Source: Ruminococcus sp. AF41-9 (lineage in GTDB: Bacteria > Bacillota > Clostridia > Lachnospirales > Lachnospiraceae). From it: 64,000 bases of DNA. This document shows positions 29,109 through 36,352 of the stretch, piece by piece. The stretch lies in the NCBI RefSeq assembly GCF_003477525.1, contig NZ_QUDO01000009.1, positions 1 to 64,000 on the forward strand, read 5' to 3'. The translations under genes were made by a program, and so were the position numbers. Position 1 is the stretch's first letter. Each line of letters starts with the position of its first letter. Under the pieces are notes generated by a model that was not told the DNA's origin, made no database searches, and saw only the letters and a program-made list of their open reading frames with translations.

Positions 29109-29786
29109 ATGGAAAAGAATATGGTAAACGTATATTTTTTCGGTAAGAAATACAGCGTACCTGCAGAACTTACAATTATGACTGCCATGGAATATGCCGG
29201 TTATACATTAAAGAGAGGATGCGGCTGCAGACACGGATTCTGCGGAGCCTGCGCAACAATCTACAGAATCAAAGGTGAAAACGAGCTGAAAACATGTCTT
29301 GCCTGTCAGACACAGGTACAGGAAGGAATGTATGTAGCAAGCATCCCGTTCTTCCCTACAGATAAGAGACTCTACAACATCGAAGACCTGAAACCGAATC
29401 AGCAGGTAATGATGGAACTCTATCCGGAAATCTACAGCTGTATCGGATGTAATGCCTGTACAAAAGCATGTACTCAGGACTTAAATGTAATGCAGTACAT
29501 CGCATATGCACAGAGAGGCGAACTTGAAAAATGTGCAGAGGAATCCTTCGACTGCGTAAGCTGCGGATGCTGTTCTGTAAGATGTCCGGCCGGTATTTCC
29601 CATCCGATGGTAGGTCTTCTGGCAAGACGTCTCACAGGTAAATATATCGCGCCTAAGAGCGAACATCTGGAGAAACGTGTAGAAGAAATCCACGAAGGTA
29701 AATATGATGATCTGATCGAGCAGATCATGCAGAAACCAATCACAGACATGCAGGAACTTTACAACAACAGAGAAATTGAGAAATAG
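29109..29786 (+). CDS. Fumarate-reductase-type iron-sulfur subunit
   Basis: A 225-residue Fe-S protein in the SdhB/FrdB position. N-terminal plant-type [2Fe-2S] domain (KRGCGCRHGFCGACATIY with a fourth Cys in KTCLACQ), then CIGCNACTKACTQDLNV near 118 and CVSCGCCSVRCPAGISHP near 152. It lacks the extra C-terminal CCG domain found in the methanogen thiol:fumarate reductase TfrB, but a stand-alone HdrB with two such domains is encoded in the same cluster. No membrane anchor gene follows; the flavoprotein starts 14 bases later. Likely electron donor to that flavoprotein. Confidence 0.82.
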   Translation: MEKNMVNVYFFGKKYSVPAELTIMTAMEYAGYTLKRGCGCRHGFCGACATIYRIKGENELKTCLACQTQVQEGMYVASIPFFPTDKRLYNIEDLKPNQQVMMELYPEIYSCIGCNACTKACTQDLNVMQYIAYAQRGELEKCAEESFDCVSCGCCSVRCPAGISHPMVGLLARRLTGKYIAPKSEHLEKRVEEIHEGKYDDLIEQIMQKPITDMQELYNNREIEK

Positions 29787-29800
29787 GGAGGGCGTAAAAC

Positions 29801-31414
29801 ATGTATGCACCATATCCAGAAAATATGATGGAATCCATCAAAAAGGTAGAGGCTACAAGAGCACAGCGTATGGCAACAGAGCCAAGACGTCTGACAGCTG
29901 AAGAGAAAGACGCTCTTCTTGAGAAATTCCATCCGGATTATAATCCAGACGCGTTTGCAGAAATCAAAGTAGGACCGAACAAAGGACAGAAAGCTCCTCT
30001 GGAACTGGCAGAAATGCTTCATTCAACAAGCCGTCTGATCAACGAAAAAATTGACCTTACAAAAATTGATTATGATGTAGATGTACTTGTAATCGGCGGC
30101 GGCGGTGCAGGTTCTTCCTGTGCCATTGAAGCACACAATGCAGGTGCAGACGTTATGATCGTTACAAAGCTTCGTATCGGTGATGCCAACACAATGATGG
30201 CAGAGGGCGGTATCCAGGCCGCAGACAAAGAGAATGATTCTCCTGTACAGCATTATCTGGACTGCTTCGGCGGCGGACATTTTGCAGCAAAGCCGGAACT
30301 GGTAAAGAGACTGGTAATGGAAGCTCCGGATGCGATCAAATGGTTGAACGACCTTGGCGTTGAGTTTGATAAGGCAGAAGACGGAACAATGATCACAACA
30401 CACGGCGGTGGAACTTCCAGAAAGAGAATGCATGCTGCAAAGGATTATTCCGGATCAGAAATCATGCGTACCATCAGAGATGAAGTTCTGAATCTTAAGA
30501 TTCCGGTAGTTGAATTTACTTCAGCTGTTGAACTTCTGAAAGATGAAAAAGGACAGGTTGCAGGTGCAGTTCTTCTTAACATGGAAACAGGAGATTATTC
30601 TATTGCAAGAGCCAAAACTGTTGTAATCGCAACAGGTGGTGCAGGAAGAATGCATTATCAGGGATTCCCGACATCCAACCATTACGGCGCAACTGCAGAC
30701 GGACTTGTACTTGGATACAGAGCCGGTGCTTCCCTTCTTTATCAGGATTCTATCCAGTATCATCCAACAGGAGCAATCTATCCGTCTCAGATCATGGGCG
30801 CTCTGGTAACAGAGAAAGTTCGTTCCGTTGGTGCACAGCTTGTCAATGCAAACGGTGAAGCTTACATCCACCCGCTTGAAACCCGTGACGTAAATGCTTC
30901 CGGTGTTATCCGTGAATGCGAAGAAGGCCGCGGTGTAGAAGTTCCTGGCGGACTCAAAGGTGTATGGCTTGATACTCCGATGATCGAGATCCTCGGCGGC
31001 GAAGGAACCATCGAAAAGAGAATCCCGGCTATGTTCCGTATGTACATGAACTACGGCATTGACATGAGAAAAGTTCCGATCGTTATTTATCCGACACTTC
31101 ACTACCAGAACGGTGGTCTTGAGATTGACGGAGACGGATTCACAAAAGAAATCCCGAACCTCTTAGTTGCAGGAGAAGCAGCAGGCGGAATCCACGGAAG
31201 AAACCGACTGATGGGTAACTCTCTTCTGGACGTTATCGTATTCGGAAGAAATGCAGGTAAAAAAGCAGCTGCAAAATGCAAGAATGTAGAGCTTGGTGAA
31301 ATGAACCTCGATCATATCTACAAATATGCAGAAGAACTGGATAAAGCAGGCGTACATACTGATAAGGTATCTCCATTACTGCTTCCAAAATACGCTCGTC
31401 ACGAACAGCGCTAA
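29801..31414 (+). CDS. Fumarate reductase / succinate dehydrogenase-type flavoprotein, soluble
   Basis: A 537-residue flavoprotein. FAD-binding VLVIGGGGAGSSCAIEAHNA near 95. Substrate and catalytic residues of the family are visible: IQYHPTG (His), LVTEKVR (Thr-Glu), LETRDV (Arg, proton shuttle), LHYQNGG (His) and HGRNRLMGNSLLD (Arg). Where membrane FrdA/SdhA has His for covalent FAD (HTxxAxGG), this protein has Asn (NTMMAEGG), so FAD is probably non-covalent. About 90 N-terminal residues precede the flavin fold, which is unusual. No cytochrome or membrane anchor subunit. Fumarate reduction is the best call; L-aspartate oxidase is less likely because of the Fe-S partner and adjacent fumarase. 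Confidence 0.82.
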   Translation: MYAPYPENMMESIKKVEATRAQRMATEPRRLTAEEKDALLEKFHPDYNPDAFAEIKVGPNKGQKAPLELAEMLHSTSRLINEKIDLTKIDYDVDVLVIGGGGAGSSCAIEAHNAGADVMIVTKLRIGDANTMMAEGGIQAADKENDSPVQHYLDCFGGGHFAAKPELVKRLVMEAPDAIKWLNDLGVEFDKAEDGTMITTHGGGTSRKRMHAAKDYSGSEIMRTIRDEVLNLKIPVVEFTSAVELLKDEKGQVAGAVLLNMETGDYSIARAKTVVIATGGAGRMHYQGFPTSNHYGATADGLVLGYRAGASLLYQDSIQYHPTGAIYPSQIMGALVTEKVRSVGAQLVNANGEAYIHPLETRDVNASGVIRECEEGRGVEVPGGLKGVWLDTPMIEILGGEGTIEKRIPAMFRMYMNYGIDMRKVPIVIYPTLHYQNGGLEIDGDGFTKEIPNLLVAGEAAGGIHGRNRLMGNSLLDVIVFGRNAGKKAAAKCKNVELGEMNLDHIYKYAEELDKAGVHTDKVSPLLLPKYARHEQR

Positions 31415-31439
31415 TAAGATACTCAGAATGTAAAAAAGA

Positions 31440-31524
31440 GCTCCCGGTATCGATAAGGGATTACCGGTACCGGGAGCCTTTGATATAATGCAAAAGGGAT
31501 ATGTCACCTCCCGGTGAATATCCC
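31440..31524 (+). promoter_or_regulatory. Two hairpins and a possible -10 box ahead of the fumarase genes
   Basis: GCTCCCGGTA (31440) pairs with TACCGGGAGC (31468-31477), then CTTTGATATAATG with a TATAAT at 31484-31489, then GGGATAT-GT-CACC pairing with GGTG-A-ATATCCC (31496-31524). The first hairpin lacks a real T tract, so it may attenuate rather than end transcription. No matching -35 was found. Confidence 0.4.
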
Positions 31525-31550
31525 CAAATGAAAGAAGGGAGCTTACCAGA

Positions 31551-32393
31551 ATGCGTGAAGTAGAAGTAAGCAGACTTACAGATGTCATCGAAAAACTCTG
31601 TATCGAAGCAAATGAACATCTTCCGGAAGACGTAAAATGTGCGATCAAAACATGCCGCGCATGCGAAGACGGAGAGATTGCCAAGGGTATCCTTGACAAT
31701 ATTATTGAGAATTTTGATATTGCAGATAACGAGAACGTGCCGATCTGCCAGGATACAGGAATGGCATGTGTATTCCTTGAAATAGGACAGGATGTACATT
31801 TTGTTGGCGGAGATCTCACCGATGCGATCAATGAAGGTGTACGCCGCGGATACGACAAAGGATATTTAAGAAAATCTGTAGTAAAAGACCCGGTACGCCG
31901 TGGAAACACAGGGGACAATACACCGGCTATGATTTACACAGAAATCGTTCCTGGCGATAAAGTTAAGATCACAGTAGGACCGAAAGGTTTCGGAAGTGAG
32001 AACATGAGTCAGATCCGTATGTTCAAACCATCCGCAGGATTGCAGGGAATCAAGGACTTTATCCTTGAAGTAGTAGAGACAGCAGGTCCTAACCCATGCC
32101 CTCCAATGGTAGTTGGCGTTGGTATCGGCGGTACATTTGATAAATGTGCGCTTCTTGCAAAGAAAGCATTGATGAGACCACTGGATTCTCAGAATCCGGA
32201 TCCATTTTATGCAGACCTTGAGAAAGAAATGCTTGAGAAAGTAAACAAACTTGGAATCGGACCGCAGGGATTTGGCGGAAAGACAACAGCTATCGGCTTG
32301 AATATCGAAACAATGCCGACTCATATTGCAGGTATGCCATGTGCAGTCAATATCAACTGTCATGTAACCCGTCATAAAACGGAGGTGATTTGA
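31551..32393 (+). CDS. Class I fumarate hydratase, alpha subunit
   Basis: The N-terminal half of the oxygen-sensitive [4Fe-4S] fumarase, 280 residues, converting malate and fumarate. Seen: CRACEDGEIAKGILDNI, PICQDTGMACVFLEIGQ with a cluster Cys, GPKGFGSENMSQIRMFKPS, GPNPCPPMVVGVGIGGTF and GPQGFGGKTTAIGLNIE. It is followed after one base by the beta subunit (TGA G ATG). In context it supplies fumarate to the flavoprotein encoded just upstream, completing a malate-to-succinate branch. A tartrate dehydratase activity is a less likely alternative. Confidence 0.93.
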   Translation: MREVEVSRLTDVIEKLCIEANEHLPEDVKCAIKTCRACEDGEIAKGILDNIIENFDIADNENVPICQDTGMACVFLEIGQDVHFVGGDLTDAINEGVRRGYDKGYLRKSVVKDPVRRGNTGDNTPAMIYTEIVPGDKVKITVGPKGFGSENMSQIRMFKPSAGLQGIKDFILEVVETAGPNPCPPMVVGVGIGGTFDKCALLAKKALMRPLDSQNPDPFYADLEKEMLEKVNKLGIGPQGFGGKTTAIGLNIETMPTHIAGMPCAVNINCHVTRHKTEVI

Positions 32394-32394
32394 G

Positions 32395-32961
32395 ATGGAA
32401 AGAAAGAAAATTACACTTCCACTTACTAGAGAGCTGGCAAGAACTCTCCATGCAGGTGATCAGGTATTATTAACAGGTACAATCTATACTTCCCGTGATG
32501 CAGGACATAAGAGAATGTGCGAAGCCCTTGCAAAAGGTGAGAAAATTCCGTTTGATCCAACAGATGCAACGATTTACTATGTAGGACCTACTCCTGCAAA
32601 ACCAGGCAAAGTTATCGGTTCCGCAGGCCCTACAACCAGCGGACGTATGGATGCTTATGCACCGACGATGATGTCAGTTGGAGCAAGAGGAATGATCGGT
32701 AAAGGTGCCCGTCTTCCAGAAGTTGTAGAAGCCATGAAGAAATATGACGGTGTATACTTCGGAGCAATCGGCGGTGCAGGCGCACTTCTTGCAAAATGTA
32801 TCAAGAAAGCTGAACTCATCGCATACGAAGATCTGGGAGCAGAAGCACTTCGTAAATTATATGTAGAGGATATGCCGCTTGTAGTTATCATTGACAGTGA
32901 AGGTAATAACCTTTATGAAGAAGGAAAAGCTGAATATCTCAAAGAACATGGAGATAAATAA
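32395..32961 (+). CDS. Class I fumarate hydratase, beta subunit
   Basis: 188 residues, the C-terminal swivelling half of class I fumarase. Seen: AGDQVLLTGTIYTSRDAGHK, IYYVGPTPAKPGKVIGSAGP, TTSGRMDAYAPTMM and YFGAIGGAGALLAKCIKKAE, all typical. It works only with the alpha subunit, to whose gene it is directly coupled. Last gene of the hdr-flox-frd-fum block, followed by a hairpin. Confidence 0.93.
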   Translation: MERKKITLPLTRELARTLHAGDQVLLTGTIYTSRDAGHKRMCEALAKGEKIPFDPTDATIYYVGPTPAKPGKVIGSAGPTTSGRMDAYAPTMMSVGARGMIGKGARLPEVVEAMKKYDGVYFGAIGGAGALLAKCIKKAELIAYEDLGAEALRKLYVEDMPLVVIIDSEGNNLYEEGKAEYLKEHGDK

Positions 32962-32982
32962 ATTAGCTGATATATAAAAAAT

Positions 32983-33022
32983 AACTTCCATATGCTGTAG
33001 TGATATACAGTGTATGGAAGTT
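32983..33022 (+). terminator. Terminator hairpin after fumarase
   Basis: AACTTCCATA-TGCTGT pairs with ACAG-TG-TATGGAAGTT. The T tract is poor (GCTTTATA). The remaining bases to the next gene hold an AT-rich dyad near 33110 (ATATATTG-TATC-CAATATAT) and a GCAGTTAT/ATAACTGC hairpin at 33215-33241, 24 bases before the start codon. Confidence 0.6.
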
Positions 33023-33264
33023 GCTTTATATAGTGAAAATAAACCGGATCAGAAAGCAGCAGCCTTTGTCTGCATCATATCCATCTGTTCTGGTGAATAT
33101 TGGATTATATATATTGTATCCAATATATAAAAATCATATAGACCATAATATGAATTATATCTTTTACATTTGACCTATAAACGTATAACATAAATAGACG
33201 GTAAAAAAATAAATGCAGTTATCCCTACAGGTAATAACTGCAAATAAACTTGAACGGGGAAATC

Positions 33265-33966
33265 ATGAAAGATCATAATCAACACGAGATACAGATGTCG
33301 GAAGCTTTCTTAAACAGTGCATTCCTGGCACTGTCAGGAGGTTTTCAGGACGCCTATACCTATAATGCAAGAAACGAAGTATTCTGTAATGCCCAGACAG
33401 GAAATGTTGTGCTTATGAGCCAGCATTTCATGGCAGGGGAGCTGATGGCAGGACTGAGCTATTTCTTTCCTATAGTCTTCTTTGCATTTGGTGTATGGGT
33501 CGCAGAAAAAGTCCAGGCGAATTTCAAATATGCAAGGAAACTGCACTGGAGGCAGAGTATCCTTCTTGCAGAGATCCTGATACTGTTTGCAGTAGGCTTC
33601 ATACCGACAGAATACAATATGCTGGCAAATGCCATGGCCTCTTTTGCCTGTGCAATGCAGGTACAGTCTTTCCGTAAAGTAAACGGCTATTCCTATGCAA
33701 GCACCATGTGTATCGGAAATCTACGCAGCGGTACCGCAGCCATATCAGGATATTTCCGTGAAAAGAAGCCGAAACAGCTGGAACAGGCGATGTATTATTT
33801 TGGAATCATCTTCATGTTTGCAGTAGGTGCAGGTATCGGTGGAAACTTATCCATTCATTTCGGAATCCGAATGATCTGGGTTTCCTGTGGATTCCTTACA
33901 GTCAGTTTCTTGTTGATGTTTGTTGACAAGTATAAAAGATTCCATGAAGAACATGAACATAATTAA
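33265..33966 (+). CDS. YoaK-like DUF1275 family membrane protein
   Basis: About 233 residues with roughly six membrane segments. Family marks: FLALSGGFQDAYTYNARNEVFCNAQTGNVVLM near the N-terminus and YASTMCIGNLRSGTAAISGYF centrally. Members are uncharacterised inner-membrane proteins. ATG 33265 sits 6 bases after GGGGAA and is preferred to the TTG at 33250. Monocistronic between fumarase and hydrogenase. Function not known. Confidence 0.85.
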   Translation: MKDHNQHEIQMSEAFLNSAFLALSGGFQDAYTYNARNEVFCNAQTGNVVLMSQHFMAGELMAGLSYFFPIVFFAFGVWVAEKVQANFKYARKLHWRQSILLAEILILFAVGFIPTEYNMLANAMASFACAMQVQSFRKVNGYSYASTMCIGNLRSGTAAISGYFREKKPKQLEQAMYYFGIIFMFAVGAGIGGNLSIHFGIRMIWVSCGFLTVSFLLMFVDKYKRFHEEHEHN

Positions 33967-34007
33967 ATATAAAAACGGATCCTGTCTGCAGGATTTTACA
34001 CCGAGAT

Positions 34008-34056
34008 AAAAAATGTCCCAGGAGCATATCAGAATATGACTCTGGGACATTTTTTA
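34008..34056. terminator. Bidirectional terminator between DUF1275 and hydrogenase genes
   Basis: AAAAAATGTCCCAGGAGCAT pairs with ATGACTCTGGGACATTTTTT; A and T tracts on both sides serve the two convergent genes. Confidence 0.9.
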
Positions 34057-34070
34057 TTGTGACAATATTT

Positions 34071-35576
34071 TTAGTTCAGTTCAATTTCTTCCAGCTCTTT
34101 TGATGGAAGCTTCTCCGTAGAAGAAGCCAGATAACTCTTTAACGCTTTGACAGCTTTTGCATACGGTGCATTGGTTCCGGCACCTCCCATGCATCCGCCA
34201 GGGCATGCCATACCTTCGATCATACATCCGTTTAACTTACCAACCTTTGCCAGAGTCAGCATCTTCTTACATTCTGCCAGACTCTCCGCATGTTCGATAT
34301 GTACCGGTACATCCGGATAATATTCCTTTAAGCATGCTTCAATAGCACCTGCAACACCGCCTGCAACTGCATATCCACGGCCTGCAGCAGTAGCATCATG
34401 CAGACTGGATGACGATTCCATAGCAGCCGGATCAATTCCTTTCGCATCAAACAGTCCCCATAATTCCTCAAAAGTGATGACAAAGTCAACATCACTTCGT
34501 ACAGAATTACGCATAGCTTCCAGTTTCTTGGCTGCACATGGTCCGATAAATACAACATGTGCATTCGGATGTTCTTTCTTAATACTTCTTGCAGTAGCGA
34601 CCATAGGAGTCAGCTCCTGGGAGATATTATCGATCATGGTCGGAAACTGCTTCTTTGCAAGCATGGACCAGGAAGGACAGCAGGAAGTGAGAAGAAATGG
34701 AAGATTACCTGTAGCAACTTCCTTTGCATAATGATGAGCTTCGCTGATGGCACCGATATCAGCACCAAGTGCAACCTCATATACTTTGGTAAATCCAAGT
34801 GCTGACAGTGCTGCATGGAATTTGCCCGGAGTTACCGCATCCCCAAACTGGCTGATATAGGCAGGTGCGATCTCTGCAATGATCTCAGTTCCTTCACGAA
34901 GTGCATGAGCCAGCTGGAAAATCTGGGACTTGTCAGAAATAGCTCCAAACGGACAGCTTACCATGCACATACCGCAGGAAACACATTTCTTATTATCAAT
35001 CTGTGCACGGCCAAGTTCATCACTTCCAATTGCCTTTACACCACAAGCTCGTTCACACGGACGTTCTTTATGAGAAATAGCATCATATGGACAGACAGAT
35101 TTGCATTTTCCGCATTTCACACATTTTGTCTGATCAATATGAGATTTGCCGTTTACCATAGAGATTGCACCCTTTGGACAAGCCTGCATACATGGATGAG
35201 CCACACATCCTCTGCACATATTGCTGACCTCGTACATATTGGAAGGACAGGCAGAACATGCAGACGGAATGACCTGCATAAGCGGTGGTTCGTAATATTT
35301 CTCGTCAATATTGGAAGCCTCCACTCCGGCAGTCAGGTGAACCGCTTTGTTCTCCGGACGGAGAGAAAGACCCATTGCCAGCCGCACACGTTCACTTGCA
35401 ACGGCACGCTCACGGTAAATGCTTTCACGGTACTGTGCGCGTTCCTGAACGATATTGTAAGGAACAGCCTCAATATCATGGATCAGGGAGTCGTCTGTGG
35501 ACTCAAAGCCAAGCTTTGCCACCTCTCCGAAAATTTTGCGCCGGATCTGCTTTACGGGTGTATCAAGAGTTCTCAT
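34071..35576 (-). CDS. [FeFe] hydrogenase, monomeric, group-B-like
   Basis: A 501-residue iron-only hydrogenase. H-cluster motifs: L1 TSCCPSW, L2 GPCAAKKLE, L3 EGMACPGGCMGGAG. N-terminal ferredoxin domains: CRGCVAHPCMQACPKGAI, CVKCGKCKSVCPYDAI, CERAC and CVSCGMCMVSCPFGAI. L2 starts with Gly-Pro-Cys where group A enzymes usually have Met-Pro-Cys, which points to the less studied group B. No NuoE/F partner is fused. It is divergent from the NAD-linked hydCBA operon, so the organism has two distinct hydrogenases side by side. Probably ferredoxin-linked; direction of catalysis not determinable. Confidence 0.9.
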   Translation of the reverse strand: MRTLDTPVKQIRRKIFGEVAKLGFESTDDSLIHDIEAVPYNIVQERAQYRESIYRERAVASERVRLAMGLSLRPENKAVHLTAGVEASNIDEKYYEPPLMQVIPSACSACPSNMYEVSNMCRGCVAHPCMQACPKGAISMVNGKSHIDQTKCVKCGKCKSVCPYDAISHKERPCERACGVKAIGSDELGRAQIDNKKCVSCGMCMVSCPFGAISDKSQIFQLAHALREGTEIIAEIAPAYISQFGDAVTPGKFHAALSALGFTKVYEVALGADIGAISEAHHYAKEVATGNLPFLLTSCCPSWSMLAKKQFPTMIDNISQELTPMVATARSIKKEHPNAHVVFIGPCAAKKLEAMRNSVRSDVDFVITFEELWGLFDAKGIDPAAMESSSSLHDATAAGRGYAVAGGVAGAIEACLKEYYPDVPVHIEHAESLAECKKMLTLAKVGKLNGCMIEGMACPGGCMGGAGTNAPYAKAVKALKSYLASSTEKLPSKELEEIELN

Positions 35577-35768
35577 ATTCTTTTGTTTTCTCCTATAATT
35601 TTATTTCCGCGCTCTTTAACGATAAAACTATATCAAAAACAAAGAGAATTGTCATGTTTTTTATTTAACACACTTGTTAAAGAAATTGCATTTCATTTGG
35701 AGACATTTACAAAAATTATAGATTTATAAAAGAAAACAATAAATAATTTTCAGAAAAATGCAAAAAAG

Positions 35769-35800
35769 ATATTGTTAAAAATAACGATATATTATATAAT
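35769..35800 (+). promoter_or_regulatory. hydCBA promoter with overlapping dyad (possible Rex site)
   Basis: -35 TTGTTA at 35772-35777, 17-base spacer, perfect TATAAT at 35795-35800. The -35 lies in the dyad ATATTGTTA-AAAA-TAACGATAT (35769-35790). The arms resemble Rex half-sites, but the spacing between TTGTTA and TAACGA is 4 rather than 6 bases, so the match is weaker than at ldh and hdr. The rest of the 296-base divergent region is AT-rich without other signals. Confidence 0.55.
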
Positions 35801-35872
35801 ATCAACAGCACATATGTTAAAATTAACTAAAGTTGCGTGGAGATCAAAAAACATATTTAAGGAGGGAACCGA

Positions 35873-36352
35873 ATGTTAGACCAGTCTTATTACAAAAAAA
35901 CGGATGAGATTATCGAACACTACGGACGAAAAGCGGCATCACTGATCCCGATCATGCAGGATATTCAGGCTGAATACCGCTATCTGCCGGGAGAATTGCT
36001 CACCTATGTAGCGAAGGAGATCGGAGTAAAAGAAGCAAAGGCATACAGTGTTGCCACATTCTATGAGAACTTTTCCTTTGAGCCGAAAGGAAAATATGTG
36101 ATCAAGGTATGTGACGGAACAGCCTGTCATGTAAGAAAGTCCATGCCTGTAAAAGAGGCTCTGATGAAAGAACTTGGATTAAGCAATAAAAAGCATACGA
36201 CAGACGATATGCTCTTTACAGTAGAGACAGTTTCCTGTCTTGGTGCATGTGGACTTGCCCCGACACTGACTGTCAATGATGAAGTACACCCGAAGATGAC
36301 TCCTGAGAAAGCTGTTGAACTTTTGAATAAATTGAGAGGTGAGTGCGTATGA
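35873..36352 (+). CDS. hydC: NAD-linked [FeFe] hydrogenase subunit HydC (NuoE-like)
   Basis: A 159-residue thioredoxin-like [2Fe-2S] protein. Four cluster cysteines are seen in KVCDGTACHVRKS and ETVSCLGACGLAPTL. Homologous to NuoE and the gamma subunit of electron-bifurcating hydrogenases. GGAGGG ribosome site; ends in a 4-base ATGA overlap with hydB. Works with HydB and HydA to couple NADH and ferredoxin oxidation to H2 formation, or the reverse. Confidence 0.93.
   Translation: MLDQSYYKKTDEIIEHYGRKAASLIPIMQDIQAEYRYLPGELLTYVAKEIGVKEAKAYSVATFYENFSFEPKGKYVIKVCDGTACHVRKSMPVKEALMKELGLSNKKHTTDDMLFTVETVSCLGACGLAPTLTVNDEVHPKMTPEKAVELLNKLRGECV

Noticed and set aside
34815..35729. A 304-codon plus-strand open frame opposite the group-B hydrogenase gene
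   Set aside because: It is the antisense shadow of a well-supported hydrogenase; composition is low-complexity and no family pattern or ribosome site is visible.
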